From the NCBI RefSeq assembly GCF_001651875.1, contig NZ_LNQB01000089.1, positions 24,928-88,927 on the forward strand: a DNA stretch of 64,000 bases, given 5' to 3'. A program made the translations under genes and the position numbers. Shown here piece by piece: positions 20,026 to 28,914 of the stretch. This stretch comes from Sinorhizobium saheli. GTDB lineage: Bacteria; Pseudomonadota; Alphaproteobacteria; Rhizobiales; Rhizobiaceae. The notes beneath the pieces were generated by a model. It did no database searches, had not been told where the DNA came from, and was given only the letters and a program-made list of their open reading frames with translations. The first letter of the stretch is position 1. Each line of letters starts with the position of its first letter.

Positions 20026-21486
20026 ATGTCCTCGCTCAGTGCCAAAATTCAGGATATCTTTGTCGAACCTGCCTGCGAGAAAAATGGCAGGAAGGATGCC
20101 GGCGCCCGCAAGAAGGGCTGTTCGAAACCGCTGACCCCCGGTGCGACAGCCGGCGGCTGCGCTTTCGATGGCGCCAAGGTAGTGCTGCAGCCGATCACCG
20201 ACGTCGCGCATCTAGTTCATGGACCGCTCGCCTGCGAAGGCAATTCCTGGGACAACCGAGGTACGGCGTCGTCCGGTCCCACGCTGTGGCGCACCAGCTT
20301 CACCACTGATCTAACCGAACTCGACATCATCATGGGGCAGAGCGAGCGGAGGCTGTTCCACGCGCTGCGCCAGATCAAGGAAGCGTACGCGCCGCCTGCG
20401 ATCTTTGTCTATGCAACCTGCGTGACCGAACTCATCGGTGACGACATCCGGGCCGTCTGTAAGCGCGCGGCGGAAAAGTTCGGCTTACCGGTGGTGCCGA
20501 TCAATGCGCCGGGCTTCGTTGGTTCAAAGAACCTAGGCAACAAGCTCGCCGGCGAGGCTTTGCTCGATCACGTCATCGGCACGGTGGAGCCTGATGACGT
20601 CGGCCCTTACGACATCAATATCCTTGGAGAGTTCAATCTGTCTGGCGAGTTCTGGTTGGTGAAGCCACTCTTGGACCGGCTTGGCGTCCGTATTCGTGCC
20701 TGCATCCCCGGCGACGCGCGCTACCGAGATGTTGCCTGCTCTCACCGCGCACGCGCAGCCATGTTGGTGTGCTCGACGGCACTCATCAACCTTGCCCGGA
20801 AAATGGAAGAGCGTTGGCAGATCCCCTTTTTCGAGGGGTCCTTCTACGGCATCACCGCCACCTCGGAAGCTCTCCGGCGGATTGCGGAGCTGCTCGTAAA
20901 GAGAGGTGCCGATGCACAGATCCTCGATCGCACCGACACACTCATTGCAGAGGAGGAAGCGATTGCGTGGAAAAGGCTAGAGGCATACCGCCCGCGGCTC
21001 GAAGGCAAGCGGGTGCTCATCAACAGCGGCGGCGTGAAGTCCTGGTCGCTTGTGCATGCGTTGATGGAGATCGGCATGGAGATCGTTGGCACCTCAGTCA
21101 AGAAATCGACGGTCGAAGATAAGGAGCGCATCAAGCAGGTGCTGAACGACGAGCACCACATGTTCGAGTCGATGGCGCCCCGAGAGCTGTACACCATGCT
21201 CTCAGAGCACAAGGCCGACATCATGCTGTCAGGCGGGCGCACCCAGTTCATCGCGTTGAAGGCAAAGACACCTTGGCTTGATATTAACCAGGAACGCCAC
21301 CATCCCTATGCCGGCTATGACGGCATGGTGGAACTCGTACGCCAGATCGACCTCGCCATTCACAACCCTATCTGGTCCGAAGTGCGGGAGCCGGCACCAT
21401 GGGAAGTCGATCCTGCTGCGGAGGAACGACCGAGCACGTACACGCACACAGAGACTGCGAGTGTCGCGCCCTTCGCTGAGTGTTGA
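20026..21486 (+). CDS. nifE: FeMo-cofactor scaffold protein NifE
   Basis: 486 residues from the ATG at 20026, which has a GGAGGT ribosome site; an earlier in-frame start at 20008 lacks one. NifE is a NifD paralogue that, with NifN, forms the scaffold on which the FeMo cofactor is finished. Readable family motifs are GATAGGCAFDGAKVVLQPI, HGPLACEGNSWDNRGT and YATCVTELIGDDIRAVC. It lies 54 bp downstream of nifK and 9 bp upstream of nifN, in one operon. Confidence 0.97.
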   Translation: MSSLSAKIQDIFVEPACEKNGRKDAGARKKGCSKPLTPGATAGGCAFDGAKVVLQPITDVAHLVHGPLACEGNSWDNRGTASSGPTLWRTSFTTDLTELDIIMGQSERRLFHALRQIKEAYAPPAIFVYATCVTELIGDDIRAVCKRAAEKFGLPVVPINAPGFVGSKNLGNKLAGEALLDHVIGTVEPDDVGPYDINILGEFNLSGEFWLVKPLLDRLGVRIRACIPGDARYRDVACSHRARAAMLVCSTALINLARKMEERWQIPFFEGSFYGITATSEALRRIAELLVKRGADAQILDRTDTLIAEEEAIAWKRLEAYRPRLEGKRVLINSGGVKSWSLVHALMEIGMEIVGTSVKKSTVEDKERIKQVLNDEHHMFESMAPRELYTMLSEHKADIMLSGGRTQFIALKAKTPWLDINQERHHPYAGYDGMVELVRQIDLAIHNPIWSEVREPAPWEVDPAAEERPSTYTHTETASVAPFAEC

Positions 21487-21495
21487 GGAAAGCCA

Positions 21496-22902
21496 ATGGT
21501 CCACGTCTATCCCCAAACCAAATCAGCAACGGTCAATCCGCTCAAGTCCTCCCAGCCGCTGGGCGCCGCGCTAGCCTTTCTCGGCGTGGAGGGTGCGGTT
21601 CCGCTGTTCCACGGCAGCCAAGGCTGCACCAGCTTCGCGTTGGTTCTATGCGTTCGCCATTTCAAGGAAACGGTTCCTCTGCAGACTACGGCGATGGACG
21701 AATTGGCAACAGTCGTGGGCGGGGCAGGCCATCTGGAAGAGGCGATTCTCAATTTGAAGGAACGCGCGAACCCGCGGCTGATCGGGATCTGCACGACGGC
21801 CCTAGCGGAAACCCGTTCTGAAGATTTCGCAAGGCAAATCGCCAACATCGAAACGATGCGCGCGGAGGAACTTGGCGCGGAAATAGTGCTGGCAAACACG
21901 CCGGATTTCGATGGCGCCCTCGAGGAGGGATGGGCCAAGGCCGTCGCCGCAATGATCGAGCGGATTACCCGGCCCGGCCAGCAGGCGCCTCGCTCAAAAC
22001 GGGCAAGAGTGATCGAGAGGAGTACAAAGCCTCGCGAGCAGCCGTGGAAGCGGAAGAAAGTCGCGATCTTGCCCGGCTGGCATCTCACTGTCGCTGATAT
22101 CGAGCATTTGCGCGAGATGGTGGAAAGTTTCGGGCTCAAGCCGGTGATCCTTCCGGACGTTTCGGGCTCGCTTGACGGAACGGTGCCCGACCGCTGGATG
22201 CCTGTCACCTATGGCGGCACCAGCGTTGAGGACATCCAGGAGTTGGGCACGGCGGTGCAATGCATCGGAGTCGGAGAGCATATGCGGCGCCCAGCTGAAC
22301 TGCTGCAGAAGCTGACGGGTGTGCCTTACATCCTATTCCAGTCGCTAACGGGATTGAAGAACGTCGACCGGTTCGTCTCGCTTCTTTCCGAAATTTCCGG
22401 CGTGTCGGCGCCGGCGAAAATCCACCGTTGCCGCTCACAGCTGCAGGACGCGATGCTCGACGGACACTTCCATTTCGCCGGCAAGAAGATCGCGATCGCC
22501 GCCGAGCCGGACCAGCTTTACCAGTTCGCCACCTTCTTCACCGGGCTTGGCGCCGAGATGGTGGCGGCCGTTACCACTACCGGTGCGTCAGAAATTCTTG
22601 AGAAAGTGCCGGCCGAATCGATCCAGATCGGCGATCTCGGCGATTTCGAAGATCTAGCCGGCGGCGCTGATCTTCTCGTCACCCATTCGCACGGACGCCA
22701 GGCGGCGGAGCGCCTCGGCATTCCTCTCCTGCGCGTCGGCTTCCCGGCATTTGACCGTCTCGGCAGCCAGCACAAGCTCACGATTCTGTATCGGGGCACG
22801 CGCGATCTGATTTTCGAGGCGGCAAACATCTTCCAGGCCAACCAACACACGCCGTCGCCCGAGATAGTTGATGCACTGCGGAAGCGGAGAAATGCCGGAT
22901 GA
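21496..22902 (+). CDS. nifN: FeMo-cofactor scaffold protein NifN
   Basis: 468 residues; a NifK paralogue that partners NifE. Motifs include NPLKSSQPLGAALAFLGVEG, HGSQGCTSFALVLCVRHFKE and GICTTALAETRSEDF. It starts after AGGAAAGCCA, 9 bp beyond nifE. Its stop overlaps the nifX start (ATGA), indicating translational coupling. Confidence 0.97.
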   Translation: MVHVYPQTKSATVNPLKSSQPLGAALAFLGVEGAVPLFHGSQGCTSFALVLCVRHFKETVPLQTTAMDELATVVGGAGHLEEAILNLKERANPRLIGICTTALAETRSEDFARQIANIETMRAEELGAEIVLANTPDFDGALEEGWAKAVAAMIERITRPGQQAPRSKRARVIERSTKPREQPWKRKKVAILPGWHLTVADIEHLREMVESFGLKPVILPDVSGSLDGTVPDRWMPVTYGGTSVEDIQELGTAVQCIGVGEHMRRPAELLQKLTGVPYILFQSLTGLKNVDRFVSLLSEISGVSAPAKIHRCRSQLQDAMLDGHFHFAGKKIAIAAEPDQLYQFATFFTGLGAEMVAAVTTTGASEILEKVPAESIQIGDLGDFEDLAGGADLLVTHSHGRQAAERLGIPLLRVGFPAFDRLGSQHKLTILYRGTRDLIFEAANIFQANQHTPSPEIVDALRKRRNAG

Positions 22903-23381
22903 ATTCCGTTCGTCGCCTCTCGCTCGTCGCTGACGAGATTCACCCGCGGCATCCCGGCGCATTGCGCATCGCGATTGCGACGCAGGATATGAAAGCGCTT
23001 AATGCCCATTTCGGATCGGCCAAGCACTTTGCAATCTACGACGTGATGCGCGACGGCTGGGATTTCGTGGAAGCAGTGAGCTTCGATGACGTGTCCGACG
23101 AGACGGGGAAGCATCGGATCGAGGGCGATGACCGGATCACACCGAAGGTAAACGCGTTGAGAGGCTGTCACCTCCTCTTTTGTGTGGCTATCGGCGGACC
23201 TTCCGCAGCCAAGGTCGTATCGGCGAAAATCCATCCGATAAAGGTGGGGCACCCCGAACCTATTCAAGACGTACTTTCGCGAACCCAGAAAATGCTTAAG
23301 ACGGCTCCTCCGCCGTGGCTGCGCAAGGCGCTGGCGCAAGCAGGCATCGCCGAAAAGAAATCTTTCGAGGACGAGGACTGA
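22899..23381 (+). CDS. nifX: Nitrogenase cofactor carrier NifX
   Basis: 160 residues of the NifX/NifY/NafY/VnfX fold, which binds cofactor intermediates and passes them between assembly proteins. Typical segments are [39 protein letters not shown] and [20 protein letters not shown]. It overlaps nifN by 4 bp and is followed within 5 bp by the DUF269 gene, which is the usual partner. Confidence 0.95.
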   Translation: MNSVRRLSLVADEIHPRHPGALRIAIATQDMKALNAHFGSAKHFAIYDVMRDGWDFVEAVSFDDVSDETGKHRIEGDDRITPKVNALRGCHLLFCVAIGGPSAAKVVSAKIHPIKVGHPEPIQDVLSRTQKMLKTAPPPWLRKALAQAGIAEKKSFEDED

Positions 23382-23385
23382 TGTC

Positions 23386-23874
23386 ATGAAAAAAGTGTCG
23401 GCCGCTGGGGGCACGCCTGCTGTCAACGAGCACGAGGCGGCCCTTGCCACCCCTTTCGTCAGATGCCTCACGCGGCTGATCCGCGCTCAGGATGCCTATG
23501 GGCGGCAGGACGGCGCGTCGGACGTGGAGCTGCTGGCCAACTACATCGTCACCGAAGAGCAGCGCCGTCAAATCCCGATCATCGGCGATCCCGATCCGGA
23601 CATGATGTTGAGGCTCAATATCTTTTACACCGCCGTCGGGCTTACAATCGAAGCGCGCACCGGTTTGGCGGCGTCGCCGGCTATGATGATCAGCCATGAG
23701 GGCTTTGGACGAGTGCTTCTCACGACCGGGCGGCTGGTCGTATTTTCGAAAACAGTGCGCGACGTCCACCGATTTGGCTTCGCGACGCTTCCTAAGCTCG
23801 CCGAGGCCGGTGCAAAGCTAGTGGACGATGCGATCGCCGCCATCGAAGCCTATCCCGAAGTGGCGCGGGCCTGA
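23386..23874 (+). CDS. NifX-associated protein (DUF269), copy 1
   Basis: A 162-residue protein of the family found directly after nifX in many diazotrophs; its biochemical role is unresolved. The core reads [17 protein letters not shown], then [20 protein letters not shown] and [20 protein letters not shown], and ends [20 protein letters not shown]. It starts with ATG 5 bp after nifX. A paralogue lies at 26272 and a fragment at about 25010-25252, so the family is represented three times in 3 kb. Confidence 0.92.
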   Translation: MKKVSAAGGTPAVNEHEAALATPFVRCLTRLIRAQDAYGRQDGASDVELLANYIVTEEQRRQIPIIGDPDPDMMLRLNIFYTAVGLTIEARTGLAASPAMMISHEGFGRVLLTTGRLVVFSKTVRDVHRFGFATLPKLAEAGAKLVDDAIAAIEAYPEVARA

Positions 23875-24125
23875 CGGTCGATTCGGCAATAATGAATCGT
23901 CGACCCTCACGCCCCTCGAGGGCCGACGTGGGCAGCGGGGCTGATCTCCCCATTACTCCCGGTCCCGCTGCCCTCACTGCACCGAACCTGAGGCGCCAAC
24001 ACATGCCTAGGTGCTGTGATGCCCCACCGATGACCAGCAGATCGCCCGGATAAGCTAGGAGCTCAACAACAACATTGGACGGCACCGGGTTTGGACGGGT
24101 GAGGTCATGTCAGATTTTGGAAAGT
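23875..24125 (+). repeat. Left copy of a segment duplicated downstream of DUF269
   Basis: The sequence after the first DUF269 gene matches, with many changes, the sequence at about 25253-25512. Shared blocks include gccgacgt-ggcagcggggc, ggtcccgctgcc, gatgcct and gatcagcaga-cgccc, ending in tgaggtcatgtcagat versus tgagattatgtccgat. Similarity stops at about 24125. On the other copy the sequence runs on into fdxB. This supports a tandem duplication of the nif block with later deletions. Confidence 0.7.
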
Positions 24126-24640
24126 TTTCTGTGCTGTGCGCATGAGGGCATAACGTTGGTTTCCCGCAAACCAACGTTAGGGGGCCTCAAATTACGAACA
24201 CCTAACGCAATGCGCGTTGAACTTTCGTTTGGGTGGATTCTGGAATCAGGCAGGCGGCCTCTCCAGACAGGAGCGGTCATTCACGACCGTTCCACGTCAA
24301 CTGCATCCTAGGCTCAGCAAGACCTACGAACTGTTCACGGCGAGCGTTTTTTCAACGAGCGGTTTCCACCCTCACCGCCCTCCAAGTCTTTACGCGGCGA
24401 ATTTACGCCCAGGTTTTGGTTGCAGTCGGCGGCTGCACGCGTTTCGCGGGGCGGGCGAGTATACGATAGGGCTGCGATGCGCGCCCTGCCTTAGCCTCCT
24501 TCAAAAGACGGAATATCGCCGAAAGATCAAGACCGAACTCGTAAATCGGAAGATGAAGTTGGTTGCGAAAGCATTGTTATCGGCACCGACCTGCCGGCGA
24601 GGAGCAATGTGTAGCGATCCAAACAGTCGCATCGACAGTT
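24126..24640. other. Non-coding stretch with a perfect inverted repeat
   Basis: No gene is supported here. The clear structure is a 12-bp perfect inverted repeat with 5-base loop at 24151-24179 (taacgttggttt / aaaccaacgtta). No U-run follows. It could end the nifHDKENX transcript or be a transposon scar at the duplication joint. Open frames across it show no family features. Confidence 0.5.
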
Positions 24641-24656
24641 TGTCGGTTCAGCGACA
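24641..24656 (+). promoter_or_regulatory. NifA upstream activator sequence, second copy
   Basis: TGT-N10-ACA (tgtcggttcagcgaca), differing from the nifH site at 15626 by one base. It is part of a duplicated nifH regulatory region. Confidence 0.88.
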
Positions 24657-24741
24657 CAAGCTCGTTTACCAAACTCTTGTTTGCCTCTGAAAAAAGGACT
24701 GAAAAGCAGCAACAAACTCCTTTTTAGCTCCCGCAGCCAAC

Positions 24742-24756
24742 TGGCACGAGTCTTGA
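24742..24756 (+). promoter_or_regulatory. Sigma-54 promoter, second nifH-type copy
   Basis: tggcacgagtcttga matches -24/-12 spacing (TGGCAC-N5-TTG). The distance to the NifA site is like that of nifH. The leader and ribosome site (acgaaggaaagtgac) before the ATG at 24819 are also kept, so initiation here should be NifA-dependent. Confidence 0.85.
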
Positions 24757-24818
24757 AGACATTCCTTTGAGAGGCGGCGAAAGCTGCCAATCAGTACGTA
24801 TCAACGAAGGAAAGTGAC

Positions 24819-25252
24819 ATGGTAGGTCTGCGTCAGATCGCATGCTGCTGCAAGGAGCGCATGGGCACGTGCACCATCACCCCCAAGTACGCTCACCGCC
24901 CTTGTCGCCCTTGGACCGAGGATGCATATCGTCGGCCGCGACAGGAGGATCGACTCAAGCCACCTCATCCTGGACTCGAAGGCGCAGGACTGGGCGGCAG
25001 CACCCTGCGACCACGATCGTCGGCGGTTCCGACCCTTGCTACATCGCCGTCGCGCCCGCGATGCGCGCACCGGCGGGTGGCTTCGCGGACTATGATGAGG
25101 AGGCACGAGGGCTTCGGGATGCCCGGACCTGGCCGTATTCACCGACGCCCACCGGTTGGGCTTCGAGAGGCTTCGGAAGCTCGCCGGAGACCGGGGCGAA
25201 ACTGGTCGACAATGCAATTACCCCCATCCATGGGTATCCCGGCGTGGCGCGG
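24819..25252 (+). pseudogene. Collapsed nifH'-'DUF269 remnant
   Basis: It begins MVGLRQIA like nifH (MAGLRQIA), then drifts and shifts frame. In the second frame LTALVALG and LILDSKAQD match nifH codons up to about 59 ([17 protein letters not shown]). From about 25010 the sequence instead matches the DUF269 gene, ending GAKLVDNAITPIHGYPGVAR. A deletion has thus joined the nifH start to the DUF269 end, removing nifDKENX from this copy. The P-loop is destroyed (CCKERMGTC), so no Fe protein can be made. A 223-codon frame does run through it. Confidence 0.85.
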
Positions 25253-25571
25253 GCGAAGGTCGACCCACGCGATGAAAAACCTTCCGGTCCTCCCGTTCTC
25301 CCGGGGGGGCCGACGTCAGGCAGCGGGGCCACTCCTCCCCATGCCCACCGGTCCCGCTGCCGCGACCGTTCCAAAGGACGAGGCTCGAAGATGCCTCGGC
25401 ACGTTTTTTCAAGGGCCCACCAATGATCAGCAGACCGCCCCCGATAAGCTGGACAGGGTTGCCGGCGGACGGGACCGTTTTGATGGATGAGATTATGTCC
25501 GATCCTGGAAGACATTGACGTTTTTTGCGGTTGGCCGCTGCCGAGAGAGAGCCTGCGTTGGAGAACTTACG

Positions 25572-25889
25572 ATGACAATTCATTTCTTTACCCGCGATGG
25601 CTCGAGATGGATCCCGGAATATCTGACGGCGATTGATGCCATGACCTGCATTGGTTGCGGCCGCTGCTTCAAGGTCTGCTCGCGCGAGGTCATGCACCTG
25701 CACGGCATTAACGAACTGGGTGAAATCCTTGGTATCTGCGATGGCGAGGACGACGACTTCGATGGCGAGCTCAATCGTATGATCATGATTGTCGACTACG
25801 CCGGCCGCTGCATCGGCTGCGGAGCCTGCGCCCGCGTCTGCCCGAAGAACTGCCAAACCCATGTCGCGGCTGACAAGATTGTTGCTTAA
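25572..25889 (+). CDS. fdxB: Nif-specific ferredoxin III (FdxB)
   Basis: A 105-residue ferredoxin with two [4Fe-4S] sites: CIGCGRCFKVC near residues 30-40, and CIGCGACARVCPKNC near the C-terminus. It is a likely electron carrier for nitrogenase or cofactor synthesis. The start is the ATG at 25572 after GGAGAACTTACG. It is the first intact gene behind the second nifH-type promoter. Its end overlaps the next gene by 29 bp. Confidence 0.93.
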   Translation: MTIHFFTRDGSRWIPEYLTAIDAMTCIGCGRCFKVCSREVMHLHGINELGEILGICDGEDDDFDGELNRMIMIVDYAGRCIGCGACARVCPKNCQTHVAADKIVA

Positions 25890-26148
25890 TCTGACGGACG
25901 AACCGGGAGCGGCGTTGCGCTTCAGAATATTTTGTCGCGTCCTGCAATTGGTCGTGTGCGCCAACGCTCTAACGGTCTACTTCGTCTCGCATTCGGTCCC
26001 CAGAGTGATCATTTCCACGTTGGGTACTTCGCTGCTTCTTCAAGTTGCCTACTTCGGAAGTGTACTTATTCTGGTTTGGCGAGCTAAGTGCAATCGCAGA
26101 GCTGTCGAAAGGACCGGAAAGAGAACGTCTGACTCTGACTATTCCTAG
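25861..26148 (+). CDS. Small SyrA/ExoX-like membrane protein, copy 1
   Basis: A 95-residue protein from the ATG at 25861, overlapping the fdxB end. It has two hydrophobic stretches (VLQLVVCANALTVYFVSHSV and LGTSLLLQVAYFGSVLILVW) followed by basic residues. This layout and the LLQVAYFGxVLxLV pattern resemble the SyrA/ExoX family of small membrane proteins that modulate exopolysaccharide production. Function here is inference. A diverged paralogue is at 26987. Confidence 0.65.
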   Translation: MSRLTRLLLNLTDEPGAALRFRIFCRVLQLVVCANALTVYFVSHSVPRVIISTLGTSLLLQVAYFGSVLILVWRAKCNRRAVERTGKRTSDSDYS

Positions 26149-26271
26149 TGCGCATGGCTGGAAATGCATTTTGCATGATTGGGGGACGGTTATCTCGGGC
26201 TAGCATGGGGCCGTGCCCGAGGAACAATGGAGAGATAGAGCAAAGGTGCGTGAAGAATGAGGACTGGAACG

Positions 26272-26757
26272 ATGGCAACACTATCTGATCCCACTGTTAT
26301 CCCGGTTCTTGGCGACAACAAAGCCGTTGCCACTCCTTTTATCAAGTGCCTGGTGCGGTTAATCCGCGGCCAGGATTGCTACGGGTCGTGGAAGGAGAAG
26401 TGCGACGCTGACCTGCTCGCCTACTTTACCGTCCCCGAGGAAAAGCGCTGTGCGATTCCAATCATAGGCGATCCCGATCCGGGCGTTCTGTGGCGGCTCG
26501 ACATGTTTTACCGGGCCGTCGGTGTCTCTGTCGAGGAGCGCTCCGGCCTGCTGATATCGCGGACCATGGAAATCAACCATGAGGGTTTCGGGCGCGTGCT
26601 TTTTACGACCAGACGGCTAGTCGTTCTGTCGAAAACCCTGCGTGACGTTCACCGGTTTGGCTTCAGTACTCTCCGCAAACTCGCCAAAACGGGCGCGAAG
26701 CTGGTCAACGATGCGGCCCGAGTTATCGAGGCTTATCCGGATGTGGCACGGGCCTAA
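26272..26757 (+). CDS. NifX-associated protein (DUF269), copy 2
   Basis: 161 residues from the ATG at 26272 (MATLSDPTVIPVLG); an in-frame ATG at 26257 is possible. The core is very like copy 1: [77 protein letters not shown]. It is intact and on the plus strand between two SyrA/ExoX-like genes. It is probably a functional second DUF269 protein expressed from the second nif-type promoter. Confidence 0.9.
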   Translation: MATLSDPTVIPVLGDNKAVATPFIKCLVRLIRGQDCYGSWKEKCDADLLAYFTVPEEKRCAIPIIGDPDPGVLWRLDMFYRAVGVSVEERSGLLISRTMEINHEGFGRVLFTTRRLVVLSKTLRDVHRFGFSTLRKLAKTGAKLVNDAARVIEAYPDVARA

Positions 26758-26986
26758 TGAACCTACGTTCGAGGGCAAATATCACGCCAGAGCCTGAAGA
26801 CATCAGGACGACGGTTCGAAAGCTGCAGTTGCGTGTTGTAATTGCAAAGATGGTATCGCACGACCATGCCAGGCTTTTGCGACCGACTGAAGCGAAATCA
26901 TGGCCGTCGCCTCGGCAAAACGTTTGCAGCTATTGCTCGGGAGATGCTGCCGAAGTGCCAAACAGATCAAGAACCAGGAAAACCGC

Positions 26987-27283
26987 GTGCCCTTCAGAAA
27001 CTCTCCGCGAATCTTTTGCTTGCTTCTGTGCGCCAATACTCTGGCCATGCATGTTATCTCGCATCCCATTCGCAGCTTATTTGCTAAGACACTCGCCTAT
27101 TCGCTGCTCCTTCAGATAGCTTATATCGGAAGTCTCTTCCTTCTGGTCTGTCTGGCCGTGTTCGCACAAATGTTCAAAGGGCTGAACATTTTGGTCTTTT
27201 CAACCGCGCGTAATTCCCTTCGTCGTTACACAAAGCCAAAGCGTAGCGTTCGCCCCGGAGCCAGCCGCATGGGCCAAGGTTGA
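26987..27283 (+). CDS. Small SyrA/ExoX-like membrane protein, copy 2
   Basis: From a GTG at 26987 (AGGAA 7 bp before) the product is about 98 residues. It has two hydrophobic segments, RIFCLLLCANTLAMHVISHP and LAYSLLLQIAYIGSLFLLVC, which parallel copy 1 (IFCRVLQLVVCANALTVYFV, LLLQVAYFGSVLILVW). The in-frame region upstream of the GTG shows no family similarity. It ends 54 bp before the halogenase gene. The start is uncertain and the C-terminal tail is poorly conserved. Confidence 0.55.
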   Translation: MPFRNSPRIFCLLLCANTLAMHVISHPIRSLFAKTLAYSLLLQIAYIGSLFLLVCLAVFAQMFKGLNILVFSTARNSLRRYTKPKRSVRPGASRMGQG

Positions 27284-27337
27284 CCGAGAAGAACGCGGCT
27301 TTGCCAACACAATCGGAAAATTACGACGGTAACGTGA

Positions 27338-28852
27338 ATGATTGATTTGACGAACGCAAAGCGGGTAGGAATTATCGGCGGGGGAATTGTTGGCTGGCTT
27401 GCGGCGATTACGTTGGCCCGTGTTTTCGGCTCAGATGTGGATGTCACCGTCATAGAGGCTCCGGCGGTATTTCCACTTGGCCTGGGGGAGGGGGGCTCGC
27501 CTAACCTCATTGACACGTTGTGTCGTAATGATCTCGATTTGGACGTTTTCATCGGTGAAGCCGGTGCCAACTATAAGCATGGTGTGCTCTATGACAATTG
27601 GCTGGGCAGGGGAGTTCCAGACCGCTATTATCACTTGTTCGGCGGACGAGGCATTCCGGGGCTCGAATATCGCGTCAACGGCTTCTTCCCTCGGCTGTCC
27701 GCGAGGATCGCGATGGGACAGGACCTTCACACGTGCATCCCCGGGTTTAAGGCGATCGCGAGGAATGCATCGCAGCAGGAAATAGACGAGTTGGTCGCGA
27801 CCGGCGAGTCCGGTCTCTACCTGTCCTACCATTTCGATGATGCCGATTTCGAGCGATACCTGAAGCGGGTTGGCCTGGCACGTGGGGTCACTTCATACGC
27901 CGCCAAAGAATGTTGGATTAGGCTTGATGATCGAGGCCATGTGTGCGCCTTACAGCTTCAGGGCGAGCAATTCAAGGTCGACTTTGCCGTCGACGCCTCA
28001 GGGTTGGCAAGAATGGGTCTCGGCAGTGCCTTTAAGCCCGGTTGGCGTTCATTCGCAAGTGTATTGCCAACAGACCGAGCAATAACCTTTGATCTTCAGC
28101 CGAAAGAATCTTCGCTTCGATCCCTGACCCGTTCGACCGCCATGACAGCCGGATGGACCTGGGAGGTTCCATTGAATCGCACCACCAGCGCCGGCTGTGT
28201 GTTCAGTAGCAGACATGCAGACGATTCGATGGTGATGGCGGAGGTCCAGCACCGCTTTGGATACGGTGTCCAGCGAAAACATGAGCTTTCGTTCGATCAA
28301 GGCTATTTCGAAACCGTCTGGGTCAACAACCTCGTAGCACTCGGAACGGCTACCGGTTTCGTCGAGCCCCTGGGGGCCGCGCTTGCCGCCCACACCTTCG
28401 AGCAATTGAGGAATTTGGAACGCACTCTCACCAACGGAGGCGGAATCGTGCCAGCTCATGCGATTGAGGCTTTCAACAGCGCGAACGCAAAGAGTTGGAC
28501 AGGCGTTCGGGACTTCCTGCGCCTGCATTATGATTCGAAAAGGAACGACACGCCTTTCTGGCGAGATCTCAGTGAGGCCGATTTACCGAAGAGTTATGCC
28601 GAGCTAAGGGCCTGCTTTCAAAAACGCACACCCCGCCATATCGATATCGAACCCTACGTCGGAAGCGGGTGGCAAAGCCTATTCCATCAGATCGATTGGA
28701 TATCGGTGGCGGCCCCTCTGGGGGTGGTGCCGGCGGCGGCGGCGCGTGCAGAGCTCAGCCAGCTCCCCTTGGAATGGCAATGCGAGGACCATCCCGATCT
28801 GCTGGAAGGAGCGATGTCGACGATCCGACCACGGAGTGGATGGGTACACTAA
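27338..28852 (+). CDS. Flavin-dependent halogenase (tryptophan-halogenase family)
   Basis: 504 residues. It has an FAD-binding GIIGGGIVGW at residues 11-20. The catalytic Lys lies in ANYKHG at residue 80, the position of Lys79 in PrnA. The family signature GWxWxIP appears as GWTWEVP near residue 272, with GTATGFVEPLGAALAAHTFE later. Such enzymes make HOCl or HOBr from FADH2, O2 and halide, and halogenate an aromatic ring. They need reduced FAD; a flavin reductase gene lies at 32934. It ends a plus-strand gene series starting at fdxB. Substrate preference (tryptophan or another aromatic) cannot be told. Confidence 0.88.
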   Translation: MIDLTNAKRVGIIGGGIVGWLAAITLARVFGSDVDVTVIEAPAVFPLGLGEGGSPNLIDTLCRNDLDLDVFIGEAGANYKHGVLYDNWLGRGVPDRYYHLFGGRGIPGLEYRVNGFFPRLSARIAMGQDLHTCIPGFKAIARNASQQEIDELVATGESGLYLSYHFDDADFERYLKRVGLARGVTSYAAKECWIRLDDRGHVCALQLQGEQFKVDFAVDASGLARMGLGSAFKPGWRSFASVLPTDRAITFDLQPKESSLRSLTRSTAMTAGWTWEVPLNRTTSAGCVFSSRHADDSMVMAEVQHRFGYGVQRKHELSFDQGYFETVWVNNLVALGTATGFVEPLGAALAAHTFEQLRNLERTLTNGGGIVPAHAIEAFNSANAKSWTGVRDFLRLHYDSKRNDTPFWRDLSEADLPKSYAELRACFQKRTPRHIDIEPYVGSGWQSLFHQIDWISVAAPLGVVPAAAARAELSQLPLEWQCEDHPDLLEGAMSTIRPRSGWVH

Positions 28853-28914
28853 GTGCAATGGCGAGAGGGGGCCCCGCTAGCAAGCGGCGACACGTAGCAC
28901 ACCATGAGAACTGT

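Noticed and set aside
24819-25490. 223-codon frame starting like NifH as a novel protein
   Set aside because: The P-loop is lost and the frame shifts away from both parent genes, so it is treated as a pseudogene.
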